DNA of 64,000 nt from NCBI RefSeq assembly GCF_014646215.1, contig NZ_BMNA01000003.1, positions 584,744 to 648,743 on the forward strand, given 5' to 3'. Each line of letters begins with the position of its first letter. Position 1 is the stretch's first letter. Origin of the DNA: Nakamurella endophytica. GTDB taxonomy: Bacteria > Actinomycetota > Actinomycetes > Mycobacteriales > Nakamurellaceae. The notes below the pieces were generated by a model, which saw only the letters and a list, made by a program, of their open reading frames with translations, was not told where the DNA came from and ran no database searches. This document shows positions 26,032 to 33,875 of this stretch, in pieces. The position numbers and the translations under genes were made by a program.

Positions 26032-26260
26032 ACCCGGGGGACCGCGACCGTCACGGACAGTCATGTCCGGCGCCCGTGGCGGCCCCTGGGTGTGCACCTG
26101 GCGCCTCGAAGGTGTTCGTGCCGCAGAAGCGGCTGTCCGCCGCCGGCCCAGCCGTCATGGTCGGTGGCGCAGCGCAGTCCGGCAGGACGCCGGCCCGGGC
26201 GGCCACCCGGGCCGGTGCGGTCGCCGACCGCTGCCCGGACGGTCCTGCGGAGGTGAGACG

Positions 26261-28624
26261 GTGGCGGAGACGCGAGCAGCGGGCGTCCGGCGGACCCTGC
26301 GCACCCGGGGTGCACCGCCAACCCTGCGCGGTCGCCGGTTGTCGACCCTGCTCGTGGTCGTGTCGGCGGTGGTGGCCCTGCTGGCGGCGACCGTCGTGCT
26401 GAGCGGCTCCGGCGGCGCAGGGATGGTCCGCTGGGTCGCCGACCTCGCCCAGTTCGTGGTGGCCGCGCTGGCCGCCGCCTCGGCCGGGCTGGCCGCGCGC
26501 CGGGCGACCGGGCGGGGTCGCGCCGCGTGGACCGGGCTCGGGATCGGCCTCGCCGGCTGGGCCGCCGGGCAGGCGGTGTGGTCGGTCTACGAGCTGGGGT
26601 TCCACCGGGCAATGCCATTCCCGTCCATCGCGGACGCGGGCTACCTCCTGCTGCCGGTCGGGGCCGCGGCCGGGCTCTGGTTGCTGCCGGCGCCGATCGA
26701 CCGGCGCAGCCGCTGGCGCGGGCTCATCGACGGCGTCGTGGTGGTGTGCTCGCTGCTGTCGCTGTCCTGGGTCACCACGCTGTCCACGGTCGCCGGCACG
26801 GCGCAGGACGGCGGCCTGGGCTTCGCGGTGTCGATGGCGTACCCGGTCGGGGACGTCGTCGTGCTGTCCATGGCTCTGCTGACCCTCACCCGGTACGCGG
26901 CGCACTGGCGCGTGCTGACCATCCTGGTGGCCGGGCTGGCCGCGATGGCGGTCGCCGACAGTGCGTTCGCGTACCTGACCGCGATCGGTCGCTATGCCAC
27001 CGGGTCGGCGACCGACCTGTTCTGGATGTGCGGGTTCGTGCTGGTCGGGCTGTCGGCGGCGGCCGCCTCGGGCACCGCGGCGCCGGCCGCCCTCCAGGCG
27101 CCGCGCCGGCTCACCGCGTCGGCCCCGATGCTGCCCTACCTGCCGTTGGTCCTGGCCTGCGCGGTCGCGGTGCTGGGCCAGGTCCTCGGCCACCGCGCCG
27201 AGCCGGTCGCCGACGTCGTGCTCGTGGTGGCCGTCGCGGCGGTGCTGCTGCGGCAGTACCTCACCCTGCGGGACAACGTCGCGCTGCTGGAGACGGTCGC
27301 CGCCCGGGAGGCGCAGCTGCAGCAGCAGGCGTTCCACGACGGGCTGACCGGTCTGGCGAACCGGGCGCTCTTCGCCGACCGGGTGGCGCACGCGCTGACC
27401 CTCCACGCCGCGACCCTGCGCCCGCTGGCCGTGCTGGTCGTGGACCTCGACGACTTCAAGGTCGTGAACGACACCCTCGGGCACGCCACCGGCGACGCCC
27501 TGCTGGTCCGGGTGGCCGAACGGTTCCGGGGGGCGCTCCGGCCGGGCGACACGCTGGCCCGCTTCGGTGGCGACGAGTTCGCGGTCCTGGTGCAGGACAC
27601 CGACGACGCGGCCACGGTCGCCGCCCGCCTCCTGGACTCGCTGCGCACCCCGTTCGTGGTGGCCGACCGGGTGCTGTCGGTGCGGGCCAGCATCGGGTTC
27701 GCCGACCTGGCGGCCGCCGACGAGCCGCCGTCGCCGGACCAGCTGTTCGTCCGCGCCGACCTGGCCATGTACACCGCCAAGCGGGCCGGGAAGGGCCGCA
27801 TCGCGGTGTACCGCCCGGACATGGTGCTGCCGGAGTCGGCCGACCTCGAGCTGCGCCCGGCGTTGCTGCGGGCACTGGCCGAGGGCCGGATCGAGGCCTG
27901 GTTCCAGCCGATCGTCGACATCCGCGACGGCCGGGTCCGGGCGGTCGAGGCGCTCGCCCGGTGGCGGCACGAGGGCCGGTGGATCTCGCCCGAGGTGTTC
28001 GTCGGGCTCGCCGCCCGGTCCGGCGTGCTGGACCGGCTGACCGACCACATGCTCGACCGGGCGTGCGCGCAGCTGGCCGACTGGTCGCGCCGGCTGGGCG
28101 ACCACCAGCTGCAGGCCAGCGTGAACGTCCCGCCGCTCATGCTCAAGGACCCGGGCTTCCCGGGCCGGGTGCGGGACGCGCTGCACCGGTACGGGGTGAG
28201 CGGGCACCGGCTGGTCCTGGAGATCACCGAGGACGCGCTGATCGACGACGTCCGGGCGGTGCTGCCGGTGATCGCGGCGCTCCGCGACCTCGGTGCCGAG
28301 CTGGCCTTGGACGATTTCGGCACCGGCTACTCGTCGCTGCTGAGCCTGCGGCAGATCGCGCTGCACTCGGTGAAGATCGACCTGGCGTTCGTCGCGAACA
28401 TCGACCGGGACCCGGAGGCGTTGCGGTTCCTGCGGGCGCTGCTGGCGCTGGGCAACGACCTGCGGTTGCGGATGACCGCGGAGGGGGTCGAGCGGCCCGA
28501 GCAGGCCGAGCTGCTGCGGGCCCACGGCTGTCACCTGGCGCAGGGCTTCCTGTACGCCCGGGCCATGCCGGCCGCCCAGATGGAGGCGTTGCTCGCCCCG
28601 TCGCCGGTGGCGCTGGCCGGTTGA
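26261..28624 (+). CDS. Membrane GGDEF-EAL c-di-GMP enzyme
   Basis: A 787-residue protein. About nine membrane helices (residues 28-340) form a sensory module of the type without a named soluble domain. Then GGDEF (about 360-530, loop RFGGDEF near 435), then EAL (about 540-780, with EALARW, LEITE, DDFGTGYSS, KID and EGVE retained). Both halves keep key residues, so synthesis and breakdown of c-di-GMP are both possible; direction depends on the signal. GTG 26261 follows GGAGG. It lies 229 bases after the LAL regulator; that gap holds an 8-bp stem at about 26193 and no gene. Confidence 0.9.
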   Translation: MAETRAAGVRRTLRTRGAPPTLRGRRLSTLLVVVSAVVALLAATVVLSGSGGAGMVRWVADLAQFVVAALAAASAGLAARRATGRGRAAWTGLGIGLAGWAAGQAVWSVYELGFHRAMPFPSIADAGYLLLPVGAAAGLWLLPAPIDRRSRWRGLIDGVVVVCSLLSLSWVTTLSTVAGTAQDGGLGFAVSMAYPVGDVVVLSMALLTLTRYAAHWRVLTILVAGLAAMAVADSAFAYLTAIGRYATGSATDLFWMCGFVLVGLSAAAASGTAAPAALQAPRRLTASAPMLPYLPLVLACAVAVLGQVLGHRAEPVADVVLVVAVAAVLLRQYLTLRDNVALLETVAAREAQLQQQAFHDGLTGLANRALFADRVAHALTLHAATLRPLAVLVVDLDDFKVVNDTLGHATGDALLVRVAERFRGALRPGDTLARFGGDEFAVLVQDTDDAATVAARLLDSLRTPFVVADRVLSVRASIGFADLAAADEPPSPDQLFVRADLAMYTAKRAGKGRIAVYRPDMVLPESADLELRPALLRALAEGRIEAWFQPIVDIRDGRVRAVEALARWRHEGRWISPEVFVGLAARSGVLDRLTDHMLDRACAQLADWSRRLGDHQLQASVNVPPLMLKDPGFPGRVRDALHRYGVSGHRLVLEITEDALIDDVRAVLPVIAALRDLGAELALDDFGTGYSSLLSLRQIALHSVKIDLAFVANIDRDPEALRFLRALLALGNDLRLRMTAEGVERPEQAELLRAHGCHLAQGFLYARAMPAAQMEALLAPSPVALAG

Positions 28625-28743
28625 CCCGGCCGGCCGGGCCGAGCGGGGCGGTCGGGCGGGGCGGTCGGGCGGTGCGGTCGCGCGGTCGCGCGGTGCTGGG
28701 CGGTGCGCGGAATCCGGACGGCGGGTGCGGCGTTGCCGCCGTC

Positions 28744-29604
28744 ATGTCGACCGTCTCGGACCCGCGCCCGCTGCTCGCCGTCACCGGGGTGACCGGGGCG
28801 GTGGGCGGGATGGTGGCCCGGGTGCTGGCGTCGTCCGGTGCCGCGCTCCGGCTGCTGGCCCGGGACCCGGCGCGGGTTCCCCGGCTGCCGGGGGCTGCGG
28901 TGGCCCGCGCCCCGTACGACGACGGCGCCGCGGTCCGTTCCGCGCTGGCGGGCGTGGACACGGTGCTGATGGTGTCCGCGGCCGAGCACCCGGACCGGCG
29001 CGGGCAGCACCGGACGTTCGTCGACGCCGCGGCCGCCGCCGGGGTCCGGCAGGTGGTGTACACGTCGTTCCTGGCCGCGGCGCCGGACTCGACCTTCACG
29101 CTCGGTCGGGACCACTGGGCCACCGAGGAGGCGATCCGCGAGTCCGGCATGGCGTGGACTTTCCTGCGGGACAACCTGTACTCGGACTTCCTGCCGCTGC
29201 TGGCCGGGCCCGATGGCGTGATCCGCGGGCCGGCCGGTGACGGCCGGCTGTCCGCCGTCGCCCGCCGCGACGTGGCGGACGTGGCCGCCGTCGTGCTGCG
29301 CGATCCGCGGACGTTCGCCCACCGGCGGCTCGACCTGACCGGCCCGGAGGCGTTCACGCTCGCCGAGGCGGCCGAGCGGATCAGCGCCGCGCAGGGCGCG
29401 ACGGTGCGGTACCGACCCGAGACGCTGGAGGAGGCCTTCGCGTCGCGGGCGGGGACGGCGGAACCGTGGCAGGTCGAGGCGTGGGTGAGCACGTACACGG
29501 CCATCGCGGCGGGCGACCTGGAGGCGGTGTCGGACGACGTCCGGCAGGTGACCGGGCACGCACCGCGGACGCTCGAGGCCGTGCTGGCGGCGGGCCGGCG
29601 ATGA
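28744..29604 (+). CDS. NmrA-like / atypical SDR NAD(P)-binding protein
   Basis: The 286-residue protein has an N-terminal Rossmann motif (VTGVTGAVGGMV, GxxGxxG type) and lacks the YxxxK active site, like NmrA/QOR2-type proteins. YTSFLAAAPDSTFTLGRDHWATEEAIRE is characteristic of this group. It may reduce quinones or sense the NADP(H) ratio. Its ATG lies in a poor context after a GC-rich simple repeat (28640-28740). It overlaps the NUDIX gene by four bases (ATGA), so the two are cotranscribed. Confidence 0.82.
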   Translation: MSTVSDPRPLLAVTGVTGAVGGMVARVLASSGAALRLLARDPARVPRLPGAAVARAPYDDGAAVRSALAGVDTVLMVSAAEHPDRRGQHRTFVDAAAAAGVRQVVYTSFLAAAPDSTFTLGRDHWATEEAIRESGMAWTFLRDNLYSDFLPLLAGPDGVIRGPAGDGRLSAVARRDVADVAAVVLRDPRTFAHRRLDLTGPEAFTLAEAAERISAAQGATVRYRPETLEEAFASRAGTAEPWQVEAWVSTYTAIAAGDLEAVSDDVRQVTGHAPRTLEAVLAAGRR

Positions 29605-30089
29605 GCCGGACCAGCGCCGGCCTCCTGCTGTACCGGCTGGCCGGCCGGGGGCCGGAGGTCCTGCTGGGTCACATGGGTGGGCCGTTCTGGGCGCGCAAGG
29701 ACGACGGTGCGTGGTCCGTGCCGAAGGGCGAGCACGGGCCGGAGGAGGATCCGCACGACGCGGCGCTGCGGGAGTTCCGCGAGGAGACCGGATCGCTGCC
29801 GGCGCCGGACGGGCCGGACCTGGACCTGGGGACCGCGCGGCAGTCCGCCAAGACCGTGCGGGTCTTCGCCCGTCGCGGCGACCTGGACGCCGATGCGGTC
29901 GTCAGCAACACGTTCCAGCTCGAGCTGCCCCGCGGCTCCGGGCGGATGGTGGCGTTCCCGGAGATCGACCGGGCGCGCTGGGTCGACCTCGCCGAGGCCA
30001 GGCGGCTGCTGGTGCGCGGGCAGGTCGTGTTCGTCGACCGGCTCGAGCAGGCGCTGGCCGCCCCGCCGGGGGAGGCGCCGGCCTACTGA
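29601..30089 (+). CDS. NUDIX hydrolase
   Basis: The 162-residue protein carries a complete Nudix box, GEHGPEEDPHDAALREFREE followed by TG (G-x5-E-x7-REUxEExGU; about residues 43-65). These enzymes hydrolyse a nucleoside diphosphate linked to another group. The product of the cleaved substrate is unknown; an early WARKDDGAWSVPKG segment resembles the NTP-pyrophosphohydrolase subgroup. The start overlaps the SDR stop as ATGA. Its 3' end overlaps the convergent HxlR gene by seven bases. Confidence 0.88.
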   Translation: MSRTSAGLLLYRLAGRGPEVLLGHMGGPFWARKDDGAWSVPKGEHGPEEDPHDAALREFREETGSLPAPDGPDLDLGTARQSAKTVRVFARRGDLDADAVVSNTFQLELPRGSGRMVAFPEIDRARWVDLAEARRLLVRGQVVFVDRLEQALAAPPGEAPAY

Positions 30090-30592
30090 GGGCGGGCGCC
30101 GACCAGTGGCAGGTCCTGGGGCTCGCGCCAGCTCTTGCGCCAGGTGACGTCGTCCGGGCGCAGTTCCTCGCCGCACTCGCTGCACACCTCGGCGTACCGG
30201 CTGACCTGCCCGCAGCCCCGGTGCACGATCGCCATGCGCACCGCCGGGTCGTCGTGCGGCCGGTGCTTCTCGCCCCACAGCAGGAGCGCGTGCACCACCG
30301 GCAGCAGGTCGGACCCGGCCGGGGTCAGCAGGTACTCGTCCCGGGTGCGCCCGGAGTCCGTGTACGGCGATCGCTCGAGCAACCCCTGCTCGACCAGGGT
30401 GCGGAGACGACGGCTCAGGACGTTGTCGGCGATGCCGAGCGCCGACCGGAACTCCTCGAACCGGCGGGCGCCGGACAGCGCCTGCCGGAGGACGAGCAGG
30501 GCCCACGGATCGCCGACCACGTCGAGGGTCCGGGCGATCGGGCAGAGCTCGGCCGACCAGTCCGACCGCAACGGCACGGCAGTCTCCTCCAC
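30083..30592 (-). CDS. HxlR-family transcriptional regulator with Cys motif
   Basis: A 169-residue winged-helix protein: CPIARTLDVVGDPWALLVLRQ and the RRFEEFRSALGIADNVLSRRLRTL recognition region are typical of HxlR. A C-terminal extension holds CSECGEE, and a cysteine also follows HRG, giving a possible zinc or redox site that most HxlR proteins lack. It is divergent from an MFS transporter gene (91-base gap) with repeats in between, so it likely controls that exporter and itself. Confidence 0.85.
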   Translation of the reverse strand: MEETAVPLRSDWSAELCPIARTLDVVGDPWALLVLRQALSGARRFEEFRSALGIADNVLSRRLRTLVEQGLLERSPYTDSGRTRDEYLLTPAGSDLLPVVHALLLWGEKHRPHDDPAVRMAIVHRGCGQVSRYAEVCSECGEELRPDDVTWRKSWREPQDLPLVGARPQ

Positions 30593-30598
30593 GGGTGG

Positions 30599-30654
30599 CT
30601 TGCTCCGGACGGTGTGCTGCCACTAGCGTGCCGGAGCAGCTTGCCTGGAGCAAG
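30599..30654. promoter_or_regulatory. HxlR/MFS divergent control region
   Basis: CTTGCTCC (30599-30606) and its complement GGAGCAAG (30647-30654) form an inverted repeat 40 bases apart; a third half-site, GGAGCA, is at 30633. A promoter-like pair TTGCTC (30601) and TAGCGT (30625) with 18-bp spacing points to the MFS gene. Likely operator for the HxlR protein. Confidence 0.5.
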
Positions 30655-30683
30655 TCAGCTGTGCAGACGTCCGGGAGGCGTGC

Positions 30684-32231
30684 GTGTCCGCGGTCAGCGA
30701 TCCCCCTTCCGCGCGCGGTCGCGGGGCTGACGTCCCCGGGCCGTCGACCGGCCCCGTGCCCGAGATCGCCGCCCTGCCCGGGACCGCCGCCGTGCCCAGG
30801 ACCGCCGCCGTGCCCGGGACCGCCGCCGGCGGGCCACGACCGAGACCGGACGGTCGTCGGCGCGGGCCGCATCCTGCGGTGCTGGTGGCCGTGGTGGCCT
30901 TCGTCGCGCTGCTCGGCGCGGCCGGGTTCCGCGCCGCGCCGAGCGTGCTGATGGTGCCGCTGCAGGGCGAGTTCGGGTGGTCCCGCAGCGTGCTGTCGCT
31001 GGCCGTCAGTGTCAACCTGGTCCTGTTCGGGCTCACCGCGCCGTTCGCCGCCGCGCTGATGGACCGCTGGGGGATCCGCCGGGTGGTCGCAGTCGCGCTG
31101 GTGCTGATCGCGGCCGGCAGTGGACTGACGGTGTTCGTCCGGGCGTCCTGGCAGTTGCTGCTGACCTGGGGGTTGCTGGTCGGCCTCGGCACGGGGTCGA
31201 TGGCGCTGGTCTTCGCCGCAACCGTGGCCAACCGCTGGTTCGTCCGGCACCGCGGTCTGGTCACCGGGGTGCTGACCGCCGGCAGCGCCACCGGTCAGCT
31301 GATCTTCCTGCCGGTCATGGCGGCGGCGAGCGAGCACTCCGGATGGCGGGTGGCGTCGTTGGTCGTCGCGGCAGCCGCCCTGGCTGTGGTGCCGCTGGTG
31401 CTGATCTTCCTGCGCAACCACCCGGCGGACCTCGGGGTACTGCCGTACGGCGCCGAGCCGCCGACGGGCCCGCCAGCGCCGGCGGGTGCGGTAGTTCCGA
31501 CGGACCCGGCAGCGCCGACCGGCCGGGCGGCACCCGCCGGCGCAGCCGCAACCGTCCCCGCAGCGCCCGTCCCCGCTGCGTCGCAGCCCGGAGCCGGGGG
31601 CGCGGCGCGGCGGGCGTGGACGACGCTCCGCATGGCCGCGCACCACCGCACCTTCTGGGCGCTCGTCGCGGGCTTCGCCATCTGCGGCGCCACCACCAAC
31701 GGCCTGATCGGCACGCACTTCATCCCGGCCGCGCACGACCACGGCCTCGGTGAGACGGCCGCCGCCGGCCTGCTCGCGGTGGTCGGCATCTTCGACATCG
31801 TCGGCACCGTGTGCTCGGGCTACCTGACGGACCGGATCAATCCGCGCGTGCTGCTGGCCGTGTACTACGGCCTTCGCGGCGTCGGCCTGCTGATGCTCCC
31901 CGGCCTGCTGTCGGACCAGGTGCATCCCAGCATGATCGCGTTCGTGGTGGTGTACGGCCTGGACTGGGTCGCCACGGTCCCCCCGACGGTCGCGCTGTGC
32001 CGGCAGGCGTTCGGCGACTCGGGAACCATCGTCTTCGGTTGGGTGTTCGCCTCCCATCAGCTCGGTGCCGCCATCGCGTCGTCGGTCGCCGGGCTGATCC
32101 GCGACCAGTCCGGCTCGTACACCGTCGCCTGGTTCGGCGCTGCCGGCATGTGCCTGGTCGCGGCGCTGGTGTCCTTCCAGATCCGCAGGTTGCCGACCGG
32201 CTTCGACCGGCTGTCCCCACGGCGCGCCTGA
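30684..32231 (+). CDS. MFS transporter (OFA/monocarboxylate-type)
   Basis: A 515-residue protein with 12 membrane helices. About 60 disordered Pro/Ala/Thr residues open the protein, encoded partly by 18-bp repeats at about 30778-30830. Helix 1 starts near residue 65; [10 protein letters not shown] between helices 2 and 3 is the MFS loop motif. A long Pro/Ala central loop (about 255-310) separates the halves. Relatives move organic acids or drugs. GTG 30684 is preceded by GGGAGG. It is under the divergent HxlR regulator. The substrate is unknown. Confidence 0.85.
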   Translation: MSAVSDPPSARGRGADVPGPSTGPVPEIAALPGTAAVPRTAAVPGTAAGGPRPRPDGRRRGPHPAVLVAVVAFVALLGAAGFRAAPSVLMVPLQGEFGWSRSVLSLAVSVNLVLFGLTAPFAAALMDRWGIRRVVAVALVLIAAGSGLTVFVRASWQLLLTWGLLVGLGTGSMALVFAATVANRWFVRHRGLVTGVLTAGSATGQLIFLPVMAAASEHSGWRVASLVVAAAALAVVPLVLIFLRNHPADLGVLPYGAEPPTGPPAPAGAVVPTDPAAPTGRAAPAGAAATVPAAPVPAASQPGAGGAARRAWTTLRMAAHHRTFWALVAGFAICGATTNGLIGTHFIPAAHDHGLGETAAAGLLAVVGIFDIVGTVCSGYLTDRINPRVLLAVYYGLRGVGLLMLPGLLSDQVHPSMIAFVVVYGLDWVATVPPTVALCRQAFGDSGTIVFGWVFASHQLGAAIASSVAGLIRDQSGSYTVAWFGAAGMCLVAALVSFQIRRLPTGFDRLSPRRA

Positions 32232-33549
32232 GCTGGGCCGGCCGCCGGCCACGGATCGGATCGGGGGAGTGCCGGCGGGTCGCCGGCGTGGACGTGTCCG
32301 GTCGGGGTGCGCCGCTCGATGCTGTCCGAGGGGCCGCTTCGGTCGCTCCACCCGGGCTCTGCCTTGATGTAGTTGCAAGCCTCGCAGAGTCCCTGTCCGT
32401 TGCGCACCGCGGTGGCGCCGCCGTCGGCATGTCCCTGGACGTGGTCGTGGTGCCGGATCGGCGCGTCGCACCACGGAGTGCGGCAGGACTGGTCCCTGAC
32501 GACGAGGAACCGCCGAGCAGCCTCGGGGAACAGCCGAGCACGGGAGTCCATCCCGACCAGCCGGCCGGTGCCGGGCTGGGTGAACAGCCGCCGCACCCAC
32601 ACGCGCGCAGTGCGCGGAGCGGCCACGAGACGCCGGGCCACCGCCGCGGGCACCGGCACCGGCGGGAGTCCGCGCCCGACGAACCGCGCGGGCTCCGCGT
32701 CGCCGTCCAGCAGTGCACGGTCGGTCATCACCAGGTCGACCGCGATGCCGATGGGGTCGGACGGCACCCGAGCTCGTCCGGAGTCGAGGCAGTGCCGGTG
32801 ATCCGGCCGACGAGCTCGTCGGCCATCACCTGCCCGCGCGTCCGGGGATCGCCCGCGGCAGCGGCGACCTTGGCCTGACGGCGCAGCGTCGCGTAGACCG
32901 CGACGCCCTGCGTCACGGGCAGCAGTGCGCTGATCACCGCCATGGTGTCCGGCGCCGGTCGGATGGTCACCCGGCGGTCGGCCACCGCTCCGCGGATGCG
33001 CGCCAGGACCGCCTCGGCGTCGAGCCGGTAGGCGACCGCTGCTGCGGCGCTCGCCGTGGCCCGGTCGCCGAGCTGCGGTAATCGCGGAGCGATCTCGGCG
33101 TCGGCGCGCCGGCGCTCGGCGGGCTGCAGGCAGTCCAACTCGCGGACCACCAGCGCGGCCCGCCATTCGGAGATGCGACCGGCGCGGAGCTGCGCCAGCG
33201 TGGACGGCAGGTCGCGGGTGAGGGTGGTCGCGACGGCGACGTGCCGGCGACCCCGTGCGGGGCTGTCCCGGCGTGCCAGCGCCACCTGCCCGGCGACGCT
33301 CCGCAGGGCGCCGGGCAGCGAGCGCCCCCCGCTCAGGTGTTGCGCGACCTGCGAGCCGGTGAACGCCGCCGTGACCGGTGCCTGTAGGGCAGCGCAGACC
33401 GACTTGAGGGTTTCCAGTGCCGTGAGCTGGTCGATGCGCTCGGCATCCTGCACATCCGCGTCCAACGCGGGAAGGGCGGCCGCCCACGCGAGGACGTCGG
33501 CCGCTGTGGGGACAGCGGCCCTCTCCGTGCGTGACGACGGCTCGAACAT
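32057..33549 (-). pseudogene. DUF222-HNH endonuclease (13E12-repeat type), frameshifted
   Basis: From ATG 33549 ([11 protein letters not shown]) the DUF222 part runs to [12 protein letters not shown] (near 32770), then the frame breaks and would stop at 32728. The family sequence resumes in another frame as [20 protein letters not shown] and continues to the HNH domain ([16 protein letters not shown] and [17 protein letters not shown]). A single missing G at the GGG run at 32767-32769 would restore it; programmed frameshift or sequencing error are alternatives. The tail reads on for 175 bases over the 3' end of the MFS gene, which is also unusual. Family function is unproven; DNA cleavage is likely from the HNH motif. 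Confidence 0.8.
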
Positions 33550-33557
33550 GTGTTCGA
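33542..33557 (-). promoter_or_regulatory. LexA/SOS box over the DUF222 start codon
   Basis: The minus strand reads TCGAACACATGTTCGA, the mycobacterial SOS-box consensus (TCGAAC-N4-GTTCGA form). The gene's ATG lies inside it. In Mycobacterium tuberculosis the 13E12-repeat genes of this same family are known LexA targets, so the match of family and site is strong. LexA binding here would block initiation directly. Confidence 0.8.
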
Positions 33558-33837
33558 TTCTACGCCGTCGGGTGGCTGCAGGGAACCGTTGTGGACAATC
33601 CTGGTCGTCGACCGAAGCGGCGCGGATCGCGTGTCCTGGCCAGCGACGGGCCTGCGAGACCGCCGGTTCCGCTCCGGTGCACCGGCCCCGGCAGACCGAC
33701 CTCCGGCCAGCCCGGCCGCACGTTCCGGCCCCGGCGGACCCGACAGCCCTCCAAGCCGCGGCCGCACGCCCCGACAACGCCGGCGACCCGCCGCCGGCGA
33801 ACGAATCTGCCGGGCGACGGGTCGCCGGATGGAGATC
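33558..33837. other. Intergenic stretch without gene
   Basis: About 280 bases, Pro/Arg-rich in every frame with no credible coding. It holds the presumed upstream region of the DUF222 gene and, at 33590-33598 on the minus strand, TTGTCCACA, the actinobacterial DnaA-box consensus. Nothing else was recognised. Confidence 0.6.
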
Positions 33838-33868
33838 GGGCCGCGTCCGGGTCACCCGGACGCGGCCC
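33838..33868 (-). terminator. Terminator of the nucleotidase gene
   Basis: A near-perfect palindrome with 14-15-bp arms (GGGCCGCGTCCGGG/CCCGGACGCGGCCC), starting 7 bases after the stop of the UshA-like gene. It has a tiny loop and no U-tract. Confidence 0.75.
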
Positions 33869-33875
33869 GGGACCG

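Noticed and set aside
28625..28743. CGGTCGGGCGG simple repeats as a mobile-element end or regulatory array.
   Set aside because: They look like GC-rich simple sequence without inverted ends, target duplication or adjacent transposase.
28224..32600. A 1458-codon minus-strand frame opposite the EAL, SDR, NUDIX and MFS genes.
   Set aside because: It is antisense to well-supported genes, without motifs, and has the composition of a shadow frame.
33590..33598. An origin of replication suggested by DnaA-box matches.
   Set aside because: Only three isolated boxes in the window, no AT-rich unwinding region and no dnaA/dnaN nearby.
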